In this document: in pieces, positions 41,493 to 57,043 of the stretch
How positions within the stretch are numbered: position 1 is the first letter of the stretch
Layout: each line of letters starts with the position of its first letter
Source: Rathayibacter sp. VKM Ac-2759
GTDB taxonomy: Bacteria; Actinomycetota; Actinomycetes; Actinomycetales; Microbacteriaceae
NCBI RefSeq assembly: GCF_009834225.1
Contig: NZ_CP047176.1
Coordinates: 1,736,001 to 1,800,000, forward strand
DNA length: 64,000 bases
Direction of reading: 5' to 3'
Program-made: the position numbers and the translations under genes
Notes under the pieces: model-generated
The model's input: only the letters and a program-made list of their open reading frames with translations
What the model was told of the DNA's origin: nothing
Databases searched by the model: none

Positions 41493-43867
41493 GCCGCCGC
41501 CTCGGTGTCGCGGCGGGTGACGCGCCGGTGCGCGAAGCGGACGACCTCGATGAGCGCGATCGACGCCAGGGAGGCGCCGAGCACCAGGGCGGCGGTGGGC
41601 AGCGTGGGATCGACGAGCTGCAGGAAGTCCCGGCTGAGCGGCACGGTGTAGACGAGCACGAGACCGACCATCATCGTGCCGATCACGAGGCCCTTGAAGC
41701 GCGTGACGGGGCGCGAGAGCACCACCAGGATCCAGAGGCCGATCACGGTCAGGATGAGCGTGGACCCGCTCCGGATCTCGGGCTCGGGGATCCCGAGATC
41801 GGCCGCGAGGCGCGAGTAGGCGGCGATCCCGAGCGTCACCGAGAGACCCGCCGGCACGGCGAAGGTCAGCGAGCGGCGGAGGAACCCGGGCACGTAGCGC
41901 TGCGCGTTCGGCAGCAGAGCGAGGAAGAACGCGGGGAGTCCGATGGTCAGCCCGTCGGTCACCGACAGCTGCCGGGGGAGGAACGGGAAGGGCAGCAGCA
42001 GGATCCCGAAGGTGATCGCGAGGAAGGTCGCGTAGGCGGTCTTGGTCAGGAAGAGCATCGAGACGCGCTCGATGTTCGCGATCACCTGCCGGCCCTCCGC
42101 GACGACGGCGGGCAGGTGCGAGAACCGCCCGTCGAGCAGCACCAGCCGGGCGACGGCCTTCGTCGCGGCGGCGCCGGAGTTCATGGCCACGCCGATGTCG
42201 GCCTCCTTGATGGCGAGGGCGTCGTTCACGCCGTCGCCGGTCATCGCGACGGTGTGGCCGGCCGACTTGAGGGTCACCACGATCCTGCGCTTCTGATCCG
42301 GCGTGACGCGGCCGAAGACGATGTGGTCCTCGAGGACGCGCAGCAGATCGGCGTCGCCCTCCGGCAGGTCGCGGGCGTCGAAGCCGGTCGGCGCGTCCAG
42401 GCCCACATCGCGGGCGATCGCCGCGACGGTCTGCGGATTGTCGCCGGACACGATGCGCACGGCGACGCCTTGCGACGCGAAGTACGCGAGCGTCTCCGCC
42501 GCGTCCGGCCGGATGTTCTCACGGAACGTCAGGAGCGCGACCGGGACGGCGTCCCCGGGGACGGTCTCGTCGGCGGTGGGTGATCCGTGGGCGAGCACGA
42601 GGGTCCGCCGGCCCGTCGCGGCGAGGTCGGCCGCGCGCGCGGCGAGCCCGCCCCGCTCCGCGCCGTCCTGCGCCCCCGCCCGGAAGACCATCTCCGGGCC
42701 CCCGAGGATCCACATCCCGTCGTCGAAGACCACGGCGCTCCACTTGCGGGCGGAGGAGAAGGGCACCCGGTCGCGCGGCTCCTCGTCGGGCATCCCGGTG
42801 AAGCGGCCGGCGAGACTCCTGGCGGTCGCGTTGGCGTCGCTCTGCACGCCGTACCAGGCCAGCACGCGCTCCCAGCCCGGCACCGGAGCGAGCGGGTGCA
42901 CGGCGTCGAAGACGATGTCGCCCTGCGTGAGCGTCCCGGTCTTGTCGAGGCAGATGATGTCCACCCTCGCGAGGCCCTCGACGGCGGGAAGCTCCTGCAC
43001 CAGCACCTGCTGCCGCGCGAGCTTCACCGCACCGACCGCGAAGGTGATGCTCGTCATCAGCACCAGGCCGAGCGGGACCATCGCCACGACCGAGGCGATG
43101 GTCGCCGTGGCGGCCTCCCTCCAGGCTCCACTCGCGCTCGCCTCCGCCCATCCGCCCTGCGCGGTCATCTGCGCGTTGAGGACCAGGAGGGTGACGGGTC
43201 CCACGATCCAGGTGACCCAGGTCAGAACGCGGTCGATCGAGGAGCGCAGCTCGGACGCGACGAGGGAGAAGCGCTTCGCATCGGCGGCGAGGGTGTTGGC
43301 GAACGACTCGGCACCGACCTTGTCGACGACCGCGGACCCCTCGCCCGCCACGACGACCGACCCGGAGAGCACCCGGTCACCGGGCTGCTTCTCGACGGGA
43401 TCGGATTCGCCGGTCAGCATCGACTCGTCGAGCTGCAGCGCCCGCGCGTCGGCCACGACCGCGTCGGCCGCCACCTGGTCTCCGGCCCGCAGGACGAGGA
43501 GGTCGTCGACGACGACATCGGCGATCGCGATCTCCGTCGGGCTCCCGTCGCGCCGCACCCGCGCGCTCGGCGCGTTCAGCAGCGCCAGCCTGTCGAGAGC
43601 GCGCTTCGCGCGGTACTCCTGCACGGTCCCGATGACGGCGTTCGCGATCGCGCTGAAGCCGAACAGCGCATCCTGCCAGCGGCCGATCGCGACGAGCACG
43701 AGGAAGCAGGTCAGGATGATCCCGTTGAAGAGCGTGAGCACGTTGGCGCGGAGGATGCTCGACACGCTCCGGCTGCTGTCCGGGACGAACGCGTTCGTGC
43801 GGCCCGCCGCGACCCGCTGCGCGACCTCGTCGGCCGTCAGACCGGCCTCGGTCGACGATCCGGTCAT
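41477..43867 (-). CDS. Cation-translocating P-type ATPase, CtpE-like
   Basis: The 796-residue ion pump matches mycobacterial CtpE in length and layout. Seen: the actuator motif LTGESDP (151-157), the phosphorylation motif DKTGTLT (308-314), the nucleotide-domain KWSA, the hinge GDGVNDA, and about eight to ten membrane segments. The segment-4 ion-binding motif reads VPLGL where most homologues have VPEGL, so an acidic ligand is missing. CtpE takes up Ca2+; specificity here is uncertain. The ATG follows GAAGGGA. Confidence 0.85.
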   Translation of the reverse strand: MTGSSTEAGLTADEVAQRVAAGRTNAFVPDSSRSVSSILRANVLTLFNGIILTCFLVLVAIGRWQDALFGFSAIANAVIGTVQEYRAKRALDRLALLNAPSARVRRDGSPTEIAIADVVVDDLLVLRAGDQVAADAVVADARALQLDESMLTGESDPVEKQPGDRVLSGSVVVAGEGSAVVDKVGAESFANTLAADAKRFSLVASELRSSIDRVLTWVTWIVGPVTLLVLNAQMTAQGGWAEASASGAWREAATATIASVVAMVPLGLVLMTSITFAVGAVKLARQQVLVQELPAVEGLARVDIICLDKTGTLTQGDIVFDAVHPLAPVPGWERVLAWYGVQSDANATARSLAGRFTGMPDEEPRDRVPFSSARKWSAVVFDDGMWILGGPEMVFRAGAQDGAERGGLAARAADLAATGRRTLVLAHGSPTADETVPGDAVPVALLTFRENIRPDAAETLAYFASQGVAVRIVSGDNPQTVAAIARDVGLDAPTGFDARDLPEGDADLLRVLEDHIVFGRVTPDQKRRIVVTLKSAGHTVAMTGDGVNDALAIKEADIGVAMNSGAAATKAVARLVLLDGRFSHLPAVVAEGRQVIANIERVSMLFLTKTAYATFLAITFGILLLPFPFLPRQLSVTDGLTIGLPAFFLALLPNAQRYVPGFLRRSLTFAVPAGLSVTLGIAAYSRLAADLGIPEPEIRSGSTLILTVIGLWILVVLSRPVTRFKGLVIGTMMVGLVLVYTVPLSRDFLQLVDPTLPTAALVLGASLASIALIEVVRFAHRRVTRRDTEAAAQRRK

Positions 43868-44220
43868 GCGGGCATCCCTTCCGCTGCGGGTGACTGCTCA
43901 GGAGGCGGCGCCGTGCTCGCGCCGGTGCGGGCCGGTCCCGACGGGCCGACGGTGTGCTCCGGGGGGAGCGATGACGGCCGTCGTCAGCGGGCGGTCCGAT
44001 CCGCGGGACGCGGGAACGGTCCGGGAGGCCGGGCGGAGCGCGCTCCGCGCCGGCACCTCGTCCTCCGATAGTGCGGGCCGCACCCCGGATGAGCAAGCGA
44101 TTCCGGCAACCCGGGCACACCCGCGTCGTCGGTCGTCGGCGGCTCCGCGGCCCGGCACGGTGGTCGCGCGCGGAGGGCGGGACCGCGCCCGAGGAGCGGA
44201 GGCGGCCGCCGCGGCTCCCC
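43868..44220. other. Intergenic region between the P-type ATPase gene and the pyr operon
   Basis: About 350 bases with no recognisable gene; short open frames here lack starts or family resemblance. It should hold the ATPase promoter (minus) and the upstream part of the pyr promoter. In Streptomyces the corresponding place between nusB and pyrR carries bldD; no trace of a helix-turn-helix gene is visible. Confidence 0.55.
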
Positions 44221-44226
44221 TATACT
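44221..44226 (+). promoter_or_regulatory. -10 hexamer TATACT of the pyr operon
   Basis: TATACT matches 5 of 6 consensus bases. The expected transcript would begin about 10 bases before the PyrR-binding hairpin and 50 bases before pyrR. Confidence 0.6.
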
Positions 44227-44239
44227 CGACGAGGCATTT

Positions 44240-45789
<1,550 letters not shown>

Positions 45790-45790
<1 letters not shown>

Positions 45791-47136
45791 TGAACCGCAT
45801 CCTCATCTCGGGAGCTGCGCTCGCCGACCAGTCCACGGCCGACATCCTGGTCGACGGCGGCACGATCGTCGAGATCGGCACCGACCTCGACTCGAGCGGC
45901 GCCCGCGTGATCGACGCCGACGGCCTGCTGGCGCTGCCCGGTCTCGTCGACCTGCACACGCACCTCCGCGAGCCCGGCTTCGAGCAGAGCGAGACCGTGC
46001 TGACCGGCACGCGCGCGGCCGCGGCCGGCGGCTTCACCGCCGTCTTCGCGATGGCCAACACGTCGCCCGTGCAGGACACGGCCGGCGTCGTCGAGCAGGT
46101 GCAGAGCCTCGGCGAGGACGCGGGGTACGCGACCGTCCGGCCGATCGGCGCCGTCACCGTCGGCCTGGCGGGGGAGTCGCTCGCCGAGCTCGGCGCGATG
46201 GCCCGCAGCCGCGCCGCGGTCCGGGTCTTCTCGGACGACGGGAAGTGCGTCTCGGACGCGCTGCTCATGCGCCGCGCGCTCGAGTACGTGAAGGCGTTCG
46301 ACGGAGTCGTGGCCCAGCACGCGCAGGAGCCGCGCCTCACCGTCGGCGCGCAGATGAACGAGGGCGCCGTGTCGAGTGCTCTCGGCCTGCAGGGCTGGCC
46401 CGCCGTGGCGGAGGAGGCGATCATCGCCCGCGATGTGCTCCTCGCCGAGCACGTCGGGTCGCGCCTGCACGTCTGCCACGTCTCGACCGCCGGCTCGGTC
46501 GACGTGATCCGCTGGGCGAAGGCCCGGGGGATCGATGTGACGGCCGAGGTCACGCCGCACCACTTGCTGCTGAGCGAGCAGCTGATCGCCGGCGGCGGAG
46601 ACGGCGCTGCCTACGACGCCCGCTTCAAGGTCAATCCGCCGCTGCGCCGCGATGAGGACGTGCTCGCGCTCCGCGAGGCCCTCGCGGACGGCACCATCGA
46701 CATCGTCGCCACCGATCACGCCCCGCACCCGGTCGAGGCCAAGGACTGCGAGTGGGACGCGGCCGCGTTCGGCATGGTCGGCCTCGAGAGCGCGCTGAGC
46801 GTCGTGCACGCCGCGGTCGTCGACGACGGCCGGCTGTCGTGGGCCGACGTGGCGCGCGTGCTCTCCTCCGCCCCCGCCCGCATCGGCCGCCTCGACGGCT
46901 ACGACCGCGGCCTCGTGGCCGGCGCCCCGGCGAACGTCGTGCTCTACGACCCGGAGGCGCGCCGGCGCTTCTCGACCGAGCACCTGCGCGGCCGCAGCGT
47001 CAACTCGCCCTATCTCGGCCGCGAGCTGCCGGGCCGCGTCGTCGCGACGCTGCACCGCGGCTTCCCGACCGTGCTCGACGGCGAGCTGGTCGACGCGTCG
47101 ACGGTCGCCGAGGCGGCGAGGTCGGCTCGTGGATAG
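45790..47136 (+). CDS. pyrC: Dihydroorotase
   Basis: The 448-residue type I dihydroorotase cyclises carbamoyl aspartate. Seen: the zinc motif LVDLHTHLREPGFE, AMANTSPVQDT, metal-ligand His in CHVSTAGSVD and TPHHLLLSE, and the Asp in ATDHAPH. The ATG shares its A with the pyrB TGA. It overlaps the next membrane protein gene by 8 bases. Confidence 0.95.
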
Positions 47137-47677
47137 GACCGCCATCACGATCGTCTTCATCGTCTTCCTCGTGCTGGTCTTCGGGGGCATGGCGCTGTCG
47201 TGGCGCGCGCGCCGCCGCCGCTCGGCCGACCTCGCCCCGGAGGCCGTCCCCTCCGCGTCGCTCGGCGCCGAGGTCGAGGCGGTCGAGCTGCCGTACGTGG
47301 CGACCACCCGCTTCGAGCAGCCGCTCGAGCGCGTCGTCCTGCCCGGCCTCGGCTTCCGCGGCCGGTCGACGCTGCGCCTGCACGAGCGCGGGGTCGTCAT
47401 CGCCCCCGTCGGCGAGCGCGAGACCGTCATCCCGGCCGCGCTCCTGCGCGGTGCCGGCGAGGGCAGCTACGTGATCGACCGCGCCGTCGAGGAGGGCGGG
47501 CTGCTCGTCGTCTCGTGGTCGCCCCGCGGAGACGAGACCGTCGACAGCTACCTCCGCGTCGCCGAGCCGCGCCTGCGCTCGCACCTCGTCGCCGAGATCC
47601 GCCGGCTCGCCGGCCCCGACTCCTCCCCCTCCGACGCCGCCGACGGCGGCTCCACCCCGACCCAGAAGGGCTCCTAG
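47129..47677 (+). CDS. Conserved membrane protein between pyrC and carA
   Basis: The 182-residue protein has one N-terminal membrane segment (about 6-24, ITIVFIVFLVLVFGGMALSW), a basic RRRR stop-transfer, and a beta-rich domain (about 50-160, including FRGRSTLRLHERGVVIAP). A gene of this kind sits at the same place in Mycobacterium (Rv1382) and Streptomyces pyr operons. I know no assigned function. The ATG at 47129 overlaps the pyrC end. A Ser/Thr/Pro tail closes it. Confidence 0.8.
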   Translation: MDRTAITIVFIVFLVLVFGGMALSWRARRRRSADLAPEAVPSASLGAEVEAVELPYVATTRFEQPLERVVLPGLGFRGRSTLRLHERGVVIAPVGERETVIPAALLRGAGEGSYVIDRAVEEGGLLVVSWSPRGDETVDSYLRVAEPRLRSHLVAEIRRLAGPDSSPSDAADGGSTPTQKGS

Positions 47678-47680
47678 TCC

Positions 47681-48882
47681 GTGCCAACCACACGCCTCAG
47701 CACCGAACCCACCGCCGTCCTCGTCCTCGAGGACGGGCGACGATTCTCGGGTCAGGCCTACGGCGCGCGCGGCCGCACGCTCGGTGAGATCGTCTTCGCG
47801 ACCGGCATGACCGGCTACCAGGAGACCCTCACCGACCCGTCCTACGCCGGGCAGATCGTCGTGCAGACCGCCCCGCACATCGGCAACACCGGGACCAACG
47901 ACGAGGACAAGGAGTCGCGCCGCATCTGGGTCGCCGGCTACGTCGTCCGCGACCCCTCCCGCGTCGTCTCCAACTTCCGCGCGCAGCGCTCGCTCGACGA
48001 CGACCTCGAGGCCGACGGCATCGTGGGCATCTCGGGCGTCGACACCCGCGCGATCACCCGCCACATCCGCTCGGCCGGCTCGATGCGCTCGGGCGTCTTC
48101 TCGGGGGAGGACCTCGCCCTCTCCGCCGACGAGCAGCTCGCGCTGGTGCTCGGCGGCGACCGGATGGAGGGCCTCAACCTCTCCTCCGCGGTCTCGACCG
48201 GCGAGCAGTACACCGTGCCCGCGCAGGGCGAGCGGGTCGGCTCCGTCGCGGTCATCGACCTCGGCGTCAAGACCTCGACCGTCCACTACCTCTCCGAGCG
48301 CGGCTTCGACGTGCATGTCCTGCCCGAGTCGGTGACGGCCGAGCAGGTGCTCGCGCTCGACCCCTCCGCGCTGTTCTTCTCGAACGGGCCGGGCGACCCG
48401 GAGGCGTCCGACCGCCACGTCGAGCTGCTGCGCACCACGCTGCGCGCCGACCTGCCGTTCTTCGGCATCTGCTTCGGCAACCAGCTGCTCGGCCGCGCGC
48501 TCGGCTTCGGCACCTACAAGCTGCCCTTCGGCCACCGCGGGATCAACCAGCCGGTGCTCGACAAGCTCACCGGCCGCGTCGAGATCACATCGCAGAACCA
48601 CGGCTTCGCGGTCGACGCGCCGATCGAGGGCGAGCTCGACTCGCCAGAGGGCTTCGGCCGCGTCGAGGTCAGCCACTACAGCCTCAACGACTCGGTCGTC
48701 GAGGGCCTGCGCTGCCTCGACATCCCCGCCTTCTCGGTCCAGTACCACCCGGAGGCGGCGGCCGGCCCGCACGACTCCAACTACCTCTTCGACCGGTTCC
48801 GCGCCATGGTCGTGCAGCGCACGGCCGAGCAGGGCGGCGCCGAGCCCACCTCCACCGCTATCGACTCCGGAGACCAGAACTG

Positions 48883-48883
<1 letters not shown>
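47681..48883 (+). CDS. carA: Carbamoyl-phosphate synthase small (glutaminase) subunit
   Basis: The 400-residue glutaminase supplies ammonia to CarB. The N-terminal domain contains [17 protein letters not shown]. The class I glutamine amidotransferase domain has [10 protein letters not shown], the nucleophile in [14 protein letters not shown] and the His/Glu in [16 protein letters not shown] at 47681 lies 3 bases after the preceding stop. The TGA shares its A with the carB ATG, ensuring equal synthesis. Confidence 0.97.
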
Positions 48884-52169
<3,286 letters not shown>

Positions 52170-52173
<4 letters not shown>

Positions 52174-53030
52174 CCTCGTTCGGCGCGCGGCTCGAGCAGG
52201 CCTTCGACGCGCACGGGCAGCTCTGCGTGGGGATCGACCCGCACGCGTTCCTGCTCGACGCGTGGGGACTCTCGGACGACGCGGCCGGACTCGAGTCGTT
52301 CGGCCGCGCCGTCGTCGAGGCGGCGGCCGGCCGGGCGGGGATCGTCAAGCCGCAGGCGGCGTTCTTCGAGCGCCACGGCGCGGCCGGCTACCTCGCCCTC
52401 GAGCGCGTGCTCGCCGACGCGCGGGCGGCCGGCCTCGTGGTGATCGCCGACGTCAAGCGCGGCGACATCGGCACGAGCGTCACCGCGTACGCCGAGGCGT
52501 GGCTCCGGCCGGGATCGCCGCTCGAGGCCGACGCCATGACGGCCTCGGCGTACCAGGGGGTCGGCTCGCTCGACGGCATGCTCGCTCTCGCCGAGGAGGC
52601 CGGCAAGGGCGTGTTCGTCCTCGCCGCGACCTCCAACGCGGAGGCGGCGCCGCTCCAGCGCGCGATCCTCCAGCACGGCCCGCGGGCCGGATCGAGCGTG
52701 GCCAGCGCCGTGCTGGCCGACGTGGCATCCTGGAACGAGGGACACGCGCACTCGTCGATCGGCTCGATCGGCGTCGTGCTCGGCGCCACCGTCGCCCTCG
52801 GCGACTACGGCATCGACACGGCCTCGCTCCTGCGGCCCGCACTCCCGGTGCTGGCGCCCGGCTTCGGCCACCAGGGTGCGACGGTCGCGGACGCGTCGCG
52901 GCTGTTCGGCGAGCTGGCCGCGGCGACGATCGTGAGCGAGTCGCGCAGTGTCCTCGGCGCGGGCCCCCAGGGGATCGCCGCCGAGATCGACCGACGCGCC
53001 ACACACATCCAGGAGACCCTTGTCCGCTGA
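52170..53030 (+). CDS. pyrF: Orotidine 5'-phosphate decarboxylase (type 2)
   Basis: The 286-residue enzyme makes UMP. Seen: [25 protein letters not shown] and the catalytic [13 protein letters not shown] with the Lys/Asp pair, as in the longer type 2 family of actinobacteria, plus FLVLA-like VFVLAATSN and [11 protein letters not shown] overlaps the carB stop. The end overlaps the TTG start of the next gene by 11 bases. Confidence 0.95.
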
Positions 53031-54018
53031 AACCGTCAGCCCCCAGAGCGTCGAGGCCCAGAGCGTCGAGGCGGTCGTCTCCGCGCCGGCCTCCCGTCGA
53101 CCGTCCCCGCCCGAGGTCGACCGCCGGGCCGCGTCCGTCGCGGCGATCGCCGCCCGCCGTGCCCGCGCCGAGGTGAAGAAGGACGTCGCCTCGGGCGCGC
53201 GAGCCGCGACGGCCGTCCTCGCGGCGGCCCAGGCCGATCCGACCGGAGTCGAGGGGCGGATGCGCGTCAGCGAGCTGCTGCGCTCCGTCCCGGCGCTCGG
53301 TGTCGTCAAGACGCCGCGGGTGATGGAGCAGCTGCAGATCGCGCCGTCCAAGCGGCTCGGCGGCCTCGGCCGTCGCCAGGTCGAGGGCCTGCACGGGTTC
53401 CTGGAGCAGCGGGAGTCGCGCCAGCGCCGCGCCGAGCGCAACCGCCTCGTCGTGCTCGCCGGCCCGACCGCGGTCGGCAAGGGCACCGTCTCGACCTACA
53501 TCCGCGAGAACTACCCCGACGTGCTGCTCTCCGTGTCGGCCACGACCCGGTCGCCGCGTCCGGGCGAGATCGACGGGGTCAGCTACTACTTCGTCGACGA
53601 CGCGGCGTTCGACCGCATGGTCGAGGCGGGGGAGTTCCTCGAGTACGCCACCGTGCACAACGCCTACCGCTACGGCACGCCGCGCGGTCCGATCGACGCC
53701 GCCCTCGCGCAGGGGCGCCAGGTGATGCTCGAGATCGACATCCAGGGCGCGCGCCAGGTGCGCGAGCGGATGCCCGACGCCCGGCTCGTCTTCCTCCTGC
53801 CGCCCAGCTGGGACGAACTCGTGCGCCGGCTCGTCGGCCGGGGCACCGAGAGCCCGGAGGAGCAGGAGCGCCGACTCGCCACCGCCCGCGTCGAGCTCGC
53901 GGCGCAGGACGAGTTCGATTTCGCCGTCGTGAACAGCACCGTGCCCGAAGCGGCCCGCGAGGTCGTAGAATTGATGTCGCCTCGTGCCGACGGCGCGCCC
54001 GCCGACGCGGGACGCTGA
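53020..54018 (+). CDS. gmk: Fusion of actinobacterial integration host factor (mIHF) and guanylate kinase
   Basis: The 332-residue protein joins two units. Residues about 30-130 match mIHF/s[23 protein letters not shown], then the helix-two-turn-helix [17 protein letters not shown] and [19 protein letters not shown]. Residues about 142-325 are guanylate kinase: P-loop [11 protein letters not shown] (148-158), [22 protein letters not shown], and [13 protein letters not shown]. In Streptomyces and Mycobacterium the two are adjacent separate genes. TTG at 53020 with AGGAG upstream is the likely start; no internal start between the domains has a good site. Confidence 0.88.
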   Translation: MSAETVSPQSVEAQSVEAVVSAPASRRPSPPEVDRRAASVAAIAARRARAEVKKDVASGARAATAVLAAAQADPTGVEGRMRVSELLRSVPALGVVKTPRVMEQLQIAPSKRLGGLGRRQVEGLHGFLEQRESRQRRAERNRLVVLAGPTAVGKGTVSTYIRENYPDVLLSVSATTRSPRPGEIDGVSYYFVDDAAFDRMVEAGEFLEYATVHNAYRYGTPRGPIDAALAQGRQVMLEIDIQGARQVRERMPDARLVFLLPPSWDELVRRLVGRGTESPEEQERRLATARVELAAQDEFDFAVVNSTVPEAAREVVELMSPRADGAPADAGR

Positions 54019-54160
54019 GACCCGGGCCACCGACCACCTCCGGGCCGACGCCCCGGCCGCCGCAGGGTTCACGCCCGGGTCGCCGCGCGTCGTGCCGCTC
54101 CGGAGCCGCAGATCGGCGCTGATGCGCCACCAGCGCTCACGCGCCACACAAGGAGACACC

Positions 54161-54415
54161 ATGGCCAACAACCTCGGCATCATCGACCCGCCCATCGACG
54201 AGCTGCTCTCGAAGGTCGACTCGAAGTACGCGCTCGTCATCTTCGCCTCCAAGCGCGCGCGCCAGATCAACGACTACTACGCCGACCTCCACGAGGGCAG
54301 CCTGTTCGACAACGTCGGCCCGCTGGTCGACTCGACCATCGACGACAAGCCGCTCTCGGTCGCGCTGCACGAGATCAACGAGGACAAGCTCGTCGCGACC
54401 CCGCTGGCCGAGTAG
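54161..54415 (+). CDS. rpoZ: RNA polymerase omega subunit
   Basis: The 84-residue protein matches the actinobacterial omega: [31 protein letters not shown], with the conserved region that clamps the beta-prime C-terminus, and [18 protein letters not shown] at the end. The ATG at 54161 follows AAGGAG, 7 bases upstream. About 140 bases separate it from gmk. Its order gmk-rpoZ-coaBC is standard. Confidence 0.95.
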   Translation: MANNLGIIDPPIDELLSKVDSKYALVIFASKRARQINDYYADLHEGSLFDNVGPLVDSTIDDKPLSVALHEINEDKLVATPLAE

Positions 54416-54424
54416 CACGGCCGG

Positions 54425-55651
54425 GTGCGCACCTCGCGGAAGGACGTGCGGCGGCTGAACGTCGTCGTCGGCATCACCGGCGGCATCGCCGCGTACAAGG
54501 CCGTCGGAGTCGTGCGCTCCCTGGTCCTCGAGGGTCACGACGTCCACGTCGTGGCCACCGAGGCCGCCCTGCGCTTCGTGGGCAAGCCGACCCTCGAGGC
54601 GATCTCCCGCAACGCGGTGCACACCGAGCTCTACGAGGGCGTCGCCGAGGTCCGCCACGTGGCCATCGGCCAGGCGGCCGACCTCATCGTGATCGCCCCG
54701 GCGACCGCGCACACCCTGGCGAAGCTCGCGACCGGCCTCGCCGACGACCTCCTCGGCAACACGGTGCTCGCCTCGACCGCCCCGCTCGTCGTCGCCCCGG
54801 CGATGCACACCGAGATGTGGGCGAACCCGGCCACCGTCGCCAATGTGGCGACCCTCCGCTCGCGGGGAGTGCACGTCGTCGGCCCCGCGGTGGGTCAGCT
54901 CACCGGCGCCGACTCGGGGGCCGGCCGCATGGAGGAGCCCGCGACCATCGTCGCCGAGGCCCTCGCGGTGCACGCCCGCTCCACGGCCACCCGCCGCGAC
55001 CTCGAGGGCCTGCGTGTCCTCGTCACCGCCGGCGGCACCCGCGAGCCGCTCGACCCGGTCCGCTTCGTCGGCAACCGCTCCAGCGGCCGGCAGGGCGTGG
55101 CCCTCGCCCTCGCGGCCGCGAACCGCGGCGCGCAGGTGAGCGTCATCGCCGCGAACCTCGACATCGACGCGCCCCGCGGGGTCGAGGTGACCACGGTCGG
55201 CACGGCTCTCGAGCTGCGGGAGGCGGTCGTCGCCGCCGCGGAGGACGCCGACATCGTCATCATGGCGGCCGCGGTCGCCGACTACCGGCCCGCGAGCGTC
55301 GCCGAGGCGAAGATCAAGAAGGAGCAGCAGGGCGACCGGCTGGTCCTCGAGCTGGTCAAGAACCCCGACATCCTGGCCGAGATCTCGGCCGCGAGGACCG
55401 AGGGACAGCTCATCGTCGGCTTCGCCGCCGAGACCGAGCCCGACCGCGAGGCGATGCTCGAGCTCGGGCGGGCCAAGATCGCCCGCAAGGGCTGCGATCT
55501 GCTCGTCCTCAACAGGGTGGGCTGGGCCGAGGGTTTCCAGAGCGACAGCAACACGGTCGTGGTCCTCGATCGGGCCGGAGATATAGTGATCGAGGCTTCC
55601 GGCACCAAGTCGTCGGTCGCCGATCGCGTCCTCGACGTGGTCGCGCGCTGA
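54425..55651 (+). CDS. coaBC: Phosphopantothenoylcysteine decarboxylase/synthetase CoaBC (Dfp)
   Basis: The 408-residue protein carries two steps of coenzyme A synthesis. The CoaC flavoprotein half has [35 protein letters not shown] and [13 protein letters not shown] (His where E. coli has Asn, as in Mycobacterium), and GADSGAGRM. The CoaB half has [26 protein letters not shown] and [20 protein letters not shown] at 54425 is taken; a second in-frame GTG lies seven codons later. Confidence 0.93.
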   Translation: MRTSRKDVRRLNVVVGITGGIAAYKAVGVVRSLVLEGHDVHVVATEAALRFVGKPTLEAISRNAVHTELYEGVAEVRHVAIGQAADLIVIAPATAHTLAKLATGLADDLLGNTVLASTAPLVVAPAMHTEMWANPATVANVATLRSRGVHVVGPAVGQLTGADSGAGRMEEPATIVAEALAVHARSTATRRDLEGLRVLVTAGGTREPLDPVRFVGNRSSGRQGVALALAAANRGAQVSVIAANLDIDAPRGVEVTTVGTALELREAVVAAAEDADIVIMAAAVADYRPASVAEAKIKKEQQGDRLVLELVKNPDILAEISAARTEGQLIVGFAAETEPDREAMLELGRAKIARKGCDLLVLNRVGWAEGFQSDSNTVVVLDRAGDIVIEASGTKSSVADRVLDVVAR

Positions 55652-55826
55652 CCGACGCCCCGCCCGCTCGACGGGTCGGTGCAGCCGCGCATCGTCGGCT
55701 CATCCCGCCCGACCGCTCGCGCACCCCGGCGCGGGACGACACCGCTCCGGCGCGGCGACGCGGGGAGACCCGGCCCGACGAGAAGACCCGGCACGACACG
55801 ATCCGGTACGAAGAGAGACGCCAGCC

Positions 55827-57032
55827 ATGACCTCCGGTCCCCTCCGCCTGTTCACCTCCGAGTCCGTGACCGAGGGCCACCCCGACAAGATCTGCGATCA
55901 GATCTCGGACCGGATCCTCGACGCGCTGCTCCGGGAGGACCCGCACAGCCGGGTCGCCGTCGAGACGCTCGTGACCACCGGTCTCGTCCACGTCGCCGGC
56001 GAGGTCTCCACCTCCGGCTACGTCGAGATCCCGGCGATCGTCCGCGACACGATCGTCGAGATCGGCTACGACTCCTCCGAGAAGGGCTTCGACGGCCGCT
56101 CGTGCGGTGTCTCGGTCTCGATCGGCCAGCAGTCTCCGCAGATCGCCGCCGGCGTCGACACCGCGCTCGAGGTCCGCACCGACAGCGCCGACGACGACGC
56201 GTTCGACCGCCAGGGCGCCGGCGACCAGGGCCTGATGTTCGGCTTCGCGACCGACGAGACCCCCGAGTACATGCCGCTGCCCAGCTGGCTCTCGCACCGC
56301 CTGGCCGAGCGCCTCGCCGCCGTCCGCAAGTCGGGCGAGCTCGACTACCTCCGGCCCGACGGCAAGACCCAGGTCACCGTCGGCTACGAGGGCACGACGC
56401 CCCGGTCGATCGACACCGTCGTGCTCTCGACCCAGCACGCCGAGCACGTGAGCACCGAGCAGATCCACGCCGACATCGAGGCGCACGTCATCCGCCCCGT
56501 CCTCGAGACCGTCGAGCTCGACTCCTCCGCGGTGCGCCTGCTCATCAACCCGACCGGCCGCTTCGAGATCGGCGGGCCCCAGGGCGACGCGGGCCTCACC
56601 GGTCGCAAGATCATCGTCGACACCTACGGTGGCGCGTCCCGCCACGGCGGAGGCGCGTTCTCGGGCAAGGACCCGTCGAAGGTGGACCGCTCGGCCGCCT
56701 ACGCGATGCGCTGGGTGGCGAAGAACGCGGTCGCCGCGGGCCTCGCCTCGCGGATGGAGGTGCAGGTCGCCTACGCGATCGGCAAGGCCGCTCCCGTCGG
56801 CCTCTACGTCGAGACCTTCGGCACCGGGACGCTGCCGGACGAGCTGATCACGGAGGCGATCCGCTCGGTCTTCGATCTGCGGCCCGCCGCGATCATCCAC
56901 GCGCTCGACCTCCTCCGCCCGATCTACTCCCAGACCTCGGTCTACGGCCACTTCGGCCGCGAGCTGCCCGACTTCACCTGGGAGCGACTGGACCGCGTCG
57001 ACGACCTCCGCTCCGCCGCGGGTCTGTCGTAG
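55827..57032 (+). CDS. metK: S-adenosylmethionine synthetase
   Basis: The 401-residue enzyme makes SAM from methionine and ATP. Seen: [54 protein letters not shown] (the GAGDQG loop), [22 protein letters not shown] at 55827 is preceded by GAGAGACG. The 175 bases upstream contain no SAM riboswitch that I could recognise. priA begins 11 bases after the stop. Confidence 0.97.
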   Translation: MTSGPLRLFTSESVTEGHPDKICDQISDRILDALLREDPHSRVAVETLVTTGLVHVAGEVSTSGYVEIPAIVRDTIVEIGYDSSEKGFDGRSCGVSVSIGQQSPQIAAGVDTALEVRTDSADDDAFDRQGAGDQGLMFGFATDETPEYMPLPSWLSHRLAERLAAVRKSGELDYLRPDGKTQVTVGYEGTTPRSIDTVVLSTQHAEHVSTEQIHADIEAHVIRPVLETVELDSSAVRLLINPTGRFEIGGPQGDAGLTGRKIIVDTYGGASRHGGGAFSGKDPSKVDRSAAYAMRWVAKNAVAAGLASRMEVQVAYAIGKAAPVGLYVETFGTGTLPDELITEAIRSVFDLRPAAIIHALDLLRPIYSQTSVYGHFGRELPDFTWERLDRVDDLRSAAGLS

Positions 57033-57043
57033 CGAGCGCCGGG

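Noticed and set aside
55652..55826. Possible SAM riboswitch upstream of metK
   Set aside because: None of the SAM-I, SAM-II or SAM-IV core sequences or expected stem arrangement could be recognised.
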